7,837 nt of DNA. Source: an uncultured Eubacterium sp. GTDB taxonomy: Bacteria; Bacillota; Clostridia; Lachnospirales; Lachnospiraceae. Where the stretch lies: positions 1-7,837 of the forward strand of contig USBB01000052.1 of assembly GCA_900552795.1 (NCBI GenBank). The letters run 5' to 3'. Below are positions 1 through 6,152 of the stretch, in pieces; within the stretch, counting starts at the first letter, position 1, and every line of letters starts with the position of its first letter. The notes beneath the pieces are model-generated. The model was not told the DNA's origin and ran no database searches. It saw only the letters and a list, made by a program, of their open reading frames with translations. The translations under genes and the position numbers were made by a program.

Positions 1-468
1 ACAAATCATATAAATATTTTTTTCCATCTTCATCATGTCTCACTAACATCCTTGCTGAAAAAATATTATATCTGACTAACTGCCCTGTTTTATCATCATA
101 TACTGGTAATGCAAAACAGACATCATATCGGCACCACCCATATTTTGCATCCTTTATATGCTTTTTTTTGTGTTTTCAGAAAATTCCTGATTTGTTGCAA
201 TCTGAATCAATTCCGGTATTCCCTGAACTGCATTTGCTTTAGCTTTTGCCACTGCACCTTTCAGAGCCATTCTGCTTTCCGAATTTGCATATTCATCCGG
301 AAAATCTGTAGAAATAAATATTTTTTCTGATGTTTCAGCAATTTCATAAAATTCCTCCACATATTCTTTCAAGTATTCTTCTACATCTTTCCAATCTTCC
401 TCTTTTTTATTTTGACTGCTAATTGCCTTTAATTTTCTGATATCCCTTGAATCAATAATGCACGATTC
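1..468 (-). pseudogene. Remnant of a mobile-element protein with an LPD3-like nuclease-fold region, frameshifted
   Basis: Reading the minus strand from 468, an open frame without a start codon gives a charged helical stretch (LKAISSQNKKEEDWKD...), then a run around AVAKAKANAVQGIPELIQIA, and stops just after a run of eight A (T8 at 162-169 on the plus strand). Adding one base there restores a continuous frame to the window edge, reading KHIKDAKYGW, FALPVYDDKTGQLVRYNIFSARM and ending VRHDEDGKKYLYDL. The pattern of an RYN...VRHD.DGKKYLYD strand pair recalls the LPD3 / barnase-EndoU-ColicinE5-RelE-like nuclease domains found at the ends of very large proteins of integrative conjugative elements and phages; that assignment is from memory. 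The frame is closed upstream by TAG at 471-469, so the N-terminal bulk is missing. The single-base loss in a homopolymer could also be a sequencing error, but the absent start points to real decay. Confidence 0.45.
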
Positions 469-480
469 CTACTCACTTTA

Positions 481-618
481 TTTGAAAATACAATCTAAAA
501 TACTCAGTTCGCTAATCCCCCCATCTCTGTCCTTTTGAAATATATACAACTGTATGCTTTTAAACGAGAGACAAAAAGTGTGCCATATGTCCCAGACTCC
601 AACCGACTTAGTTCTCCG
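481..618 (-). other. Stop-to-stop open frame of 46 codons without a start; possible gene fragment
   Basis: The 206-bp gap between the left remnant and the UDG-like gene holds no complete gene. On the minus strand a frame runs from a TGA at 621-619 to a TAA at 480-478. It contains VGVWDIWHTF and QKDRDGGISELSILDCIF. The composition looks protein-like, but there is no in-frame start and I cannot place it in a family. It may be the end of another decayed mobile-element gene. Chance openness of this length cannot be excluded. Confidence 0.2.
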
Positions 619-674
619 TCATTTTTATACCTGCGATTGTAGCAGGAACATATCACGCTTTATATCCATCACAA

Positions 675-1223
675 CTATAATAATTGATTTATTATCCTTT
701 CAACCCCCTCAATATATTCATCCATTCGTTTTCTTTTATAAACGTAAATATAAGATGGATGGTGAATTGGTACATAATAAGTCCCTTCATATTTTTTATA
801 ATGATATTCAAATTCATCCCATTTTTCAAAATTGATTTTTAAATGTTTTCCAACAGATAAATAAACTTTTTCTCCCAACAAAAAAACTATTTTCGGAGAC
901 ATTGCCTGAATTTCACCAACCAAATGTTCAAAACAACTATCGATTTCTTTTCTATTAGGATAACGCAATTTTTGTTCCTCTGTTAAAGGAAGGCATTTTA
1001 CTAAATTTGTTTTATATGTGATTACCTCTCCACACAATTCCTCTATCTTTTGAATCAACATTCCTGTATTTGTTTCCGGGGACAACGGGACTTCTTCATC
1101 AGATTCCATTTTTTTTGCCGAAAGACCTACCCAAAAAACCTGACATTCTTTTTCTGTATCTAATAGCGGTTTTTGGTTAAAACACAAACCGCACTTTTGA
1201 CATCTACGTATTTGCTCAATCAT
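675..1223 (-). CDS. Family-4-like Fe-S uracil-DNA glycosylase homologue with altered catalytic motif
   Basis: The 182-aa product has the layout of the Fe-S (family 4) uracil-DNA glycosylase superfamily, whose members remove uracil from DNA. C8-x2-C11 near the N-terminus plus C77 (in YKTNLVKCLP, matching the family's TNVVKCRP) and C97 (in EIDSCFEHL) fit the four cluster ligands. PKIVFLLGEKV (110-120) and the HHPS motif (154-157) match the later strand and the leucine/intercalation loop. The usual GEAPG..ED motif A is replaced by VGLSAKKMESDEEVPL (32-47), so ordinary uracil excision is doubtful. Its ATG overlaps the stop of the radical SAM gene by 4 nt (ATGA), and GAGGAACA just upstream serves as ribosome binding site. 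It is the last gene of the run. It could act on a modified base or nucleotide, or have become a binding protein. The fold assignment is fairly secure; the substrate is unknown. Confidence 0.8.
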   Translation of the reverse strand: MIEQIRRCQKCGLCFNQKPLLDTEKECQVFWVGLSAKKMESDEEVPLSPETNTGMLIQKIEELCGEVITYKTNLVKCLPLTEEQKLRYPNRKEIDSCFEHLVGEIQAMSPKIVFLLGEKVYLSVGKHLKINFEKWDEFEYHYKKYEGTYYVPIHHPSYIYVYKRKRMDEYIEGVERIINQLL

Positions 1224-2554
1224 TGTTCTTCCTCTGTAAGTTTCTGTGTTTTTATAATATATTCATTTAACATTTCATCTATCTCCGCACTATAATTCCC
1301 AAATTCAAAATTGAACTGTGATCTTCCCTCAAATTGACTTATTGATTTATTAAATTCACACCCATGAATAATTCCAGTGCTTTTTACTATTTCATTATAT
1401 AACTGTGTTCCATGATATGGTCTAAATTGGAACACACTAGTTCTAAATGTTCCAGGAGTCTTAAGCGATATTTCTTTTATTTTAGAAGCCAATTCATATG
1501 TTTTTTGAAAATCTTCTTTTTTTTCTTCTGGAAAACCATAAATAAAATACCCCTTCAAGTCAATTCCATTCTCCAGAATTTCTTTTGAGACAGTTATAAC
1601 ATCATCTGAACTACCAAGCTTATTTATTTTCTTTCTCATTCTTTCTGAACCAGATTCGATTCCAATAAACAATTCCCTACACCTTCCATTGTGGAGATCC
1701 TTCACTTTTTCAATATTTCCAATTAGAGACAACACATGAACCATTCCTCGCCAACTCAACTGTGGAAATTTTGAAAAAATATTATTTGCCATATCTATAC
1801 TTTTACCATTTCTTAAAAACAAGTCATCTAAAATTCGAATGCTTTGTATATCTGGATATGTAGATAATATTTCTTTGATTTCCATTATAACACTTTCTTC
1901 TGTGCGAATTCTGGTTGTAACATCTTTATTTAAGCTCCTTGCCCCTCCGCAAAACGCGCAATCAAACGCACATCCTCTCGATGTAATGATTGCTATTTCT
2001 TTCTCACCATAATGATTGTCTACTATCTCGTTTCCCAAATACCTCCTATCCAAAAAGACATTTGAAATGTCCTCTGGAAAATATTCCGAATCTTTATTAA
2101 CTCTATATACAAATTTTTGATTCTTTTGTTCCTCTGGAATCTGATTGCATAGTCCTAAAACAAGGGCAGGTATTATAAATTCTCCCTCACCAATAATTAT
2201 GTTCAATCTATTTTGGGTATCCCATTGAAGTATATCAAAATAAATACTCTTAACGGCTTGTCCTCCGATAAAACAATCACATGGGATCTCAATACTTTCA
2301 ATAATAAACTTCACCATTTCGTAATTTTGCGTAAAAATGTTTATTCCAATATAATCTGGATGCATTTTATTAATAAAATTCGCTATATCTGTTACAGATT
2401 TTCTTTCTTTTACGCAATCTACAATAGTAACATCTATTCCCGCTTTTTCTAAATATGTTGCTATATATCCTAATCCCAGTGGTGATAAATACTGTTCTTT
2501 CTCTTTTGTGGTATCCCAAAATATAGGAGAGTTAAATAGAATAAATTTTTTCAT
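1220..2554 (-). CDS. Cobalamin-binding-domain radical SAM enzyme
   Basis: The 444-aa product shows the two-domain layout of B12-binding radical SAM proteins. Residues about 1-145 form a Rossmann-like cobalamin-binding domain: YLSPLGLGYIATYLEKAG (22-39), DYIGINIF, FIGGQA (95-100) and IIGEGE (near 120). The DxHxxG cobalamin ligand motif is absent, as in many class B enzymes. The radical SAM barrel follows, with the [4Fe-4S] motif C195-x3-C199-x2-C202 (GCAFDCAFC), SIRILDDLF, and LFIGIESGSERMRKKI, then GYFIYGFPEE. There is no C-terminal TRAM domain, so it is not a MiaB-type tRNA enzyme. The family performs radical methylation, ring rearrangement or cyclisation on unreactive carbons; the substrate here is not evident. 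The ATG overlaps the kinase stop (ATGA) behind a strong GGAGGAAGGT site, and its own stop overlaps the UDG-like start, so the three proteins are probably made in matched amounts. Confidence 0.9.
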   Translation of the reverse strand: MKKFILFNSPIFWDTTKEKEQYLSPLGLGYIATYLEKAGIDVTIVDCVKERKSVTDIANFINKMHPDYIGINIFTQNYEMVKFIIESIEIPCDCFIGGQAVKSIYFDILQWDTQNRLNIIIGEGEFIIPALVLGLCNQIPEEQKNQKFVYRVNKDSEYFPEDISNVFLDRRYLGNEIVDNHYGEKEIAIITSRGCAFDCAFCGGARSLNKDVTTRIRTEESVIMEIKEILSTYPDIQSIRILDDLFLRNGKSIDMANNIFSKFPQLSWRGMVHVLSLIGNIEKVKDLHNGRCRELFIGIESGSERMRKKINKLGSSDDVITVSKEILENGIDLKGYFIYGFPEEKKEDFQKTYELASKIKEISLKTPGTFRTSVFQFRPYHGTQLYNEIVKSTGIIHGCEFNKSISQFEGRSQFNFEFGNYSAEIDEMLNEYIIKTQKLTEEEQ

Positions 2555-3171
2555 ACCTTCCTCCAGTTATTAACTACATAAGAAACCACTTTTTCTACAT
2601 TTTCTTCCAAATTGTCATTGTTATAAATATTCATAACATCGATATTATATTTCCTTAATTCTATAATCCCTCTCTCCATAAAATCAAGTTCACTTTTTGA
2701 CTGATTCCCTTTTTCAAATCTAGTCAATGTATCTCGTTCTGATAATCTTTTTTGCAAAACCCTTTCATCTGCAAACACTGCCAATTGCAAATCCGGCTTT
2801 ATTATTTCGGAATTTACAGTCAACACAAAAGTATCACTAACACCATCCATTTCTTGCAATATTAGTGATGAAAGTATATACCTATCAGAAATAACCAGTT
2901 GTCCCTCTTCTAATGCAGGTATAATTTCATTGGTCATATGCTCATATCTATCTGCCGCAACCAAACACGCCAAACTTATCCCTGAATGTTTTTCTGCAAA
3001 CTCTCTTAAGAAATTTCCCAGTTTAGTATCCGTGGGCTCCCTTGTTATATATACAGCATATCCCAATACTTCCAATTTATTTTTTATAGCCTCTATTAGT
3101 GTTGACTTTCCAACACCATTAGGACCATCTACAGCTATAAAATAACCGTCTAGTTTTTCCTTCTCTAACAT
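2551..3171 (-). CDS. dTMP kinase-like P-loop nucleotide kinase
   Basis: The 206-aa product has the full thymidylate kinase plan: Walker A GPNGVGKST (16-24), TREPTDTKLG (43-52; housekeeping enzymes usually have TREPGGT.LG), AADRYEH (72-78), the DRY motif in ISDRYILSSL (94-103), KPDLQLAVFAD (125-135) and a lid region with several arginines (LSERDTLTRFE). The length is typical. Such enzymes phosphorylate dTMP to dTDP with ATP in the cytoplasm. The bacterium will have a chromosomal tmk, so a second copy coupled by ATGA overlap to a radical SAM gene suggests a specialised dNMP kinase for a modified pyrimidine nucleotide, although plain dTMP kinase activity is possible. The replacement of the GG in the REPGGT motif by TD is the visible departure near the substrate site. 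The start ATG has only a weak GGTGG site upstream. A 103-bp gap separates it from the preceding gene. Confidence 0.85.
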   Translation of the reverse strand: MLEKEKLDGYFIAVDGPNGVGKSTLIEAIKNKLEVLGYAVYITREPTDTKLGNFLREFAEKHSGISLACLVAADRYEHMTNEIIPALEEGQLVISDRYILSSLILQEMDGVSDTFVLTVNSEIIKPDLQLAVFADERVLQKRLSERDTLTRFEKGNQSKSELDFMERGIIELRKYNIDVMNIYNNDNLEENVEKVVSYVVNNWRKV

Positions 3172-3274
3172 ATAACCACCATCTCTATTGAAAAGAAAAT
3201 ATGTGTATCACAGTATCAATATATTTATCATCACTTTTGTTTATAATGGGATTTTCCAAAAGATTTTACCCCTG
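3172..3274 (-). other. AT-rich 103-bp intergenic gap inside the six-gene run
   Basis: This is the only sizeable gap within the minus-strand gene run. I see no GC-rich hairpin with a U-tract and no convincing -35/-10 pair on the minus strand, so read-through from the upstream three genes is plausible. It contains a short tandem GTATC-ACA-GTATC (3205-3217, plus strand), which may be chance. If a promoter is present here it is not a consensus one. Confidence 0.3.
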
Positions 3275-4351
3275 CTACAAGGCTTCCTGTCTCTGCCTTT
3301 CTAAAATTTCTGTATATTGTTCATACGCAGCTGTTTGGAACATTTTAAGTATTTCCTCCTGCACATCTAACATTGCCGGATGAAGACGAAGTCCATCAGC
3401 ATCTGAATCATATTCATATGTTTTACATATATCTATTTTTAAATCATCATATTTAAAATTAATTTCTACAACCACCTCACGCAAATCAGCTAGACTCTCA
3501 AATTTATATCCCATAGTTGTAATATAAAAATCATTTTGCAAACACTCTTGCACAAATGAGTTATTCCGAATACTAGTTCCACTCAAGATAGCACTTGTAA
3601 TTCCCTGTAGATTTGATAATGCAGAATCTTCCTCTTCATCTAATTCCTTAGTCTCATCGTCCTCGGATCCTTCATACCTCTTTAATTCCACCTTTGTTAC
3701 TGTTTCAAATCTCCAATCTAAAAAATTTCTTTTTATAAATTCATCAAAAAATGCAACTCGATTCTCATTTGTCAAAACCTGCAAAGATATATGTCTGGTA
3801 TGTACTGCCGCATCCTTTCTTGTTGCTTCTTCTAAAAATTTGTTAATTTCTTTCATTTCTGATGTAGATGCTTGTCGAACATCAATTATAGCCTTTTCTT
3901 TTGAAACTTTTGTAACAATAATATCAGTATTTTTATATTGAGTGGATATAAACTCATTTCTTCCTGGACGAATTATTGAATATCTCAATTTTACTATCAA
4001 TTTATCATCATTTACCCGACTTACAGCAGAAAGTCCGTAGCGTGTCATTCCAAAAGAGGCATTCCCCAAAAAGTCTTCCAACTCATCCATAATATTATCA
4101 GAATCCTTGATTTCCATTTCCATCACTGAAGATTTTATATAATTTGCACCATCATCTAAAGATTGACTCAATTTTTCTATATCACAGTTCCCCCACAATA
4201 TAGGATATACTTGCTCTGCAATTTGTTCTGAATTAGTAGATGCAAGAATAATGCCTTGATCTTTAAGTATTTTTCTTATACGAAACGGTTTCAGTTTTCC
4301 ATCCTCAATCGCCCTTTTAAGCTCTTTGTTGTCAATATATTTTGATATCAT
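3275..4351 (-). CDS. Unrecognised 358-aa protein, partner of the nuclease-like gene (GapS4b-like layout possible)
   Basis: I do not firmly recognise this family. An upstream in-frame GTG at 4360 has no usable ribosome binding site; the ATG at 4351 follows GGGGTGGAG and is preferred, giving 358 aa. Residues about 18-64 are helical and read KPFRIRKILKDQGIILAS...EQVYPILWGNCDIEKL, which looks like a helix-extended-helix or SAP-type element. A mixed alpha/beta region follows (about 95-220), then a strongly acidic linker (228-243, SEDDETKELDEEED), then a strand-rich C-terminal part with VVVEINFKYDDLKIDICKTY and a closing helix. There is no signal peptide or membrane segment. It starts 16 bp after the nuclease-like gene, so the two are probably co-expressed. 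From memory, the N-terminal layout recalls GapS4b of the two-gene GAPS4 defence system; this is a weak match. The acidic linker could mimic nucleic acid or hold a partner. Confidence 0.8.
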   Translation of the reverse strand: MISKYIDNKELKRAIEDGKLKPFRIRKILKDQGIILASTNSEQIAEQVYPILWGNCDIEKLSQSLDDGANYIKSSVMEMEIKDSDNIMDELEDFLGNASFGMTRYGLSAVSRVNDDKLIVKLRYSIIRPGRNEFISTQYKNTDIIVTKVSKEKAIIDVRQASTSEMKEINKFLEEATRKDAAVHTRHISLQVLTNENRVAFFDEFIKRNFLDWRFETVTKVELKRYEGSEDDETKELDEEEDSALSNLQGITSAILSGTSIRNNSFVQECLQNDFYITTMGYKFESLADLREVVVEINFKYDDLKIDICKTYEYDSDADGLRLHPAMLDVQEEILKMFQTAAYEQYTEILERQRQEAL

Positions 4352-4367
4352 CTTCTCCACCCCGCAA

Positions 4368-5324
4368 TTAATGATTATCTACCACATTTAATTTTCGGTT
4401 CAATAAAAACTTAATCCTAATAGATTTTGTTATATCTTGAGATATCTTTCCATCATCATAATTACTTAGGATAGACAAGAAGTTTTCATTGATATAATCA
4501 TTCTCCTCTTTTGTTTCTGTCCAAAAGCATATATCAAATCCGTCATATTGATTTTCATATTGAAAAGCTCTACACATACTCCACATATATTGAAAACTAT
4601 CAGCACTAATTTTATCAAAAAAGAAGATGACTAAAATTCTATTCACACGTATATCTCCATTGCGACCAATTGGCACTTGTTCTCTTGCTTCACAAAAAAC
4701 ATACTTTGAAAACAGATGATTTATACTCCAATACTTTTCAGAAATCGGTTGAGAATTATTAATGCTCGGATATAAAACATTCACCCCATCATGATAAGAT
4801 TCTTTAATCATCCGGCTGATTGCATCCCATCTTTCAATCATATTATTCCCAGCAATAAAAATCTTATATGGATTTCTTTTATTAGGAATTTGAATACCCG
4901 ATAAATACTCATCAAATTTGGTTTGATTAAATTTTCCATCATTACAATTAACCAAAAGTAATGCACAATTTTTATCGGCTCCTTCCGCATAAAATTCTTG
5001 TAATTCGCTATTATTTCTAGCACAATCAATCAGGTTAAGCTCTTCATTAACCCATCTTTCAATTTCCTTTTGATTAATTTTACTCCAAACTCTGTTTTTA
5101 CATTCAATAAAAACGCCTTGCACAGAGCCTATGTATGGATCTTTATACTCCATGTATAAATCAATCCCATGTGTCTGCTTAGGTTTTCCCTCAGCATTTT
5201 TGTGTGTACTCCGAGTGCATTTTATTTCTTTATCACTCATTTTCTTATTCCATTTAAACATATCTAATAAATCAACACCCAGTTGCTCTAATTTTTTTCC
5301 TATCTTCTGTGCATTTTCTCCCAC
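4368..5324 (-). CDS. PD-(D/E)XK nuclease-like protein (possible GapS4a-like defence nuclease)
   Basis: From the GTG start at 5324 the product is 318 aa. The N-terminal part carries a PD-(D/E)XK pattern: a first helix with E12 in EQLG, D55 in THGIDLYMEY, and E74-C-K76 in GVFIECKNR, followed by a helix with EIERWVNEEL. This is the metal-dependent active site of restriction-type nucleases that cut DNA or RNA. A second alpha/beta region contains CALLLVNCND (120-129) and YKIFIAGNNMIERWD; the C-terminal part has NRILVIFFFDKIS and FDICFWTETKEEND. No transmembrane or signal sequence is seen. An upstream in-frame ATG at 5375 would overlap the previous gene by 50 nt and ignore the excellent GGAGGTGA site placed just before the GTG. 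From memory, the GEN.....HGID....YK.P order recalls GapS4a, a nuclease-like anti-phage protein. The nuclease fold is well supported; the family name is tentative. Confidence 0.85.
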   Translation of the reverse strand: MGENAQKIGKKLEQLGVDLLDMFKWNKKMSDKEIKCTRSTHKNAEGKPKQTHGIDLYMEYKDPYIGSVQGVFIECKNRVWSKINQKEIERWVNEELNLIDCARNNSELQEFYAEGADKNCALLLVNCNDGKFNQTKFDEYLSGIQIPNKRNPYKIFIAGNNMIERWDAISRMIKESYHDGVNVLYPSINNSQPISEKYWSINHLFSKYVFCEAREQVPIGRNGDIRVNRILVIFFFDKISADSFQYMWSMCRAFQYENQYDGFDICFWTETKEENDYINENFLSILSNYDDGKISQDITKSIRIKFLLNRKLNVVDNH

Positions 5325-5325
5325 A

Positions 5326-6012
5326 TCAATCACCTCCCGCATACAACAGCATTTTATATATACATTCCAGTTCATTATCTTTTATCATTCTGCGCGCTTT
5401 ATAAATAGTAACAGTTCCTGACATATGAATAACCATTCTGATAATTGACTCTGTGCATTTCCACCTGAAGGATATTTTTTGAATATTCTTTTTGTATTTG
5501 TCAATCGTTTCAAACGGCATTTCCTCACGGGACAAATCCAAAGTACAGTCCGCTAATAATCCATCATTTAAAACAACTTGCCGTGCTGTAACTTTTCCAA
5601 CATATATACCTTCCTCTTTGCTAAGGTACTCAATCATCCGCGTAAATTTCATTTCAAGTGCTTCTATTACAATATGATTGTCAAAAGCTAATGATATGGA
5701 TGTAATAATTTTTTGTGCATTTTTGGTTGTTCCCCAAATGTCCATATAGTTATTTTTCATATCAATATGGAATTCTGTAACTACATATTTCTTTCTTGTA
5801 ATAACCTCAAAATTATTTATCTGAAAATTATATTCTTGTGATTTATATATTTCTGCATATATATAAATACCAGACAGAGATGTTTCTGTGTAATCTTCTA
5901 CCACAATTCTTGTCTCATCCAAAATATCATTTTCAATTCTGTTTATTATTTCATCTATATGATATTCCTGTTCAAATTTAATTTTATATAGCAGTATACT
6001 ACTCGATGCCAT
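5326..6012 (-). CDS. Unrecognised 228-aa protein, first gene of the candidate defence operon
   Basis: I do not recognise this protein. A longer frame begins at 6078, but that ATG lies in a putative -35 box, and the ATG at 6012 has a well-spaced GAAGGGG site, so MASSSILLYKIKFEQ is taken as the N-terminus. The sequence alternates strand-like segments (GIYIYAEIY, KKYVVTEFHID) with a central helix (NAQKIITSISLAF) and ends with strands ISFRWKCTESIIRMVIHM and GTVTIYKARR plus a final helix. No enzyme motif, membrane segment or signal peptide is visible. The stop codon lies 1 nt before the GTG of the nuclease-like gene, so translation is probably coupled. Its middle and C-terminal layout weakly resembles that of the 358-aa gene product, so the two may be distant paralogues. 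A role as sensor or regulator of the nuclease is a guess from position only. Confidence 0.75.
   Translation of the reverse strand: MASSSILLYKIKFEQEYHIDEIINRIENDILDETRIVVEDYTETSLSGIYIYAEIYKSQEYNFQINNFEVITRKKYVVTEFHIDMKNNYMDIWGTTKNAQKIITSISLAFDNHIVIEALEMKFTRMIEYLSKEEGIYVGKVTARQVVLNDGLLADCTLDLSREEMPFETIDKYKKNIQKISFRWKCTESIIRMVIHMSGTVTIYKARRMIKDNELECIYKMLLYAGGD
5330..5337 (-). promoter_or_regulatory. Strong ribosome binding site GGAGGTGA that fixes the nuclease-like start
   Basis: GGAGGTGA lies 5 nt before GTG 5324, inside the last codons of the preceding gene. It matches the anti-Shine-Dalgarno nearly in full. It supports the GTG start over the upstream ATG codons at 5375 and 5342, and indicates coupled translation. 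Confidence 0.75.
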
Positions 6013-6049
6013 ACCATCGTCCCCTTCAGTTAAAGTCTTTTGTTTATTT

Positions 6050-6078
6050 ATTATACACCTTAATCTTCGTTTAGTCAT
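6050..6078 (-). promoter_or_regulatory. Candidate sigma-70-type promoter for the six-gene run
   Basis: On the minus strand ATGACT (6078-6073, 4 of 6 matches to TTGACA) is followed after 17 bp by a perfect TATAAT (6055-6050). A start of transcription near 6043 would leave a leader of about 30 nt before the ATG at 6012 with its GAAGGGG site. No other credible promoter is seen upstream of this gene run. Confidence 0.5.
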
Positions 6079-6110
6079 TATATATCTTGGTCTCCTTCGT
6101 AAATATTCTC

Positions 6111-6129
6111 GTTACTAGCAATCAGTAAC
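6111..6129. repeat. Short perfect inverted repeat GTTACT-N7-AGTAAC
   Basis: Two 6-bp arms flank a 7-bp loop, in the gap between the recombinase remnant and the candidate promoter, about 33 bp upstream of the -35. It lacks a U-tract, so it is not a classical terminator. It might be an operator or a leftover element end; chance is possible. Confidence 0.3.
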
Positions 6130-6152
6130 AAACTCCCAATCGGCATCTGTTC

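Noticed and set aside
630..646. Hairpin CCTGC-N7-GCAGG considered as terminator of the six-gene run
   Set aside because: The stem is only 5 bp, and on the minus strand it is followed by A-rich rather than U-rich sequence.
554..835. 93-aa plus-strand frame
   Set aside because: It lies largely antisense to the well-supported UDG-like gene, has no ribosome binding site and a low-complexity Tyr/Phe/Ile-rich product.
2213..2452. 79-aa plus-strand frame inside the radical SAM gene
   Set aside because: It is antisense to a gene with clear domain motifs, and its product resembles no protein.
1220..2554. MiaB/RimO-type methylthiotransferase for the radical SAM gene
   Set aside because: There is no second Cys-containing N-terminal cluster domain and no TRAM domain; the N-terminus fits the cobalamin-binding fold.
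5131..5421. 96-aa plus-strand frame opposite the nuclease-like gene start
   Set aside because: It is antisense to two coupled genes, with a Phe/Ser-rich product and no start signals.
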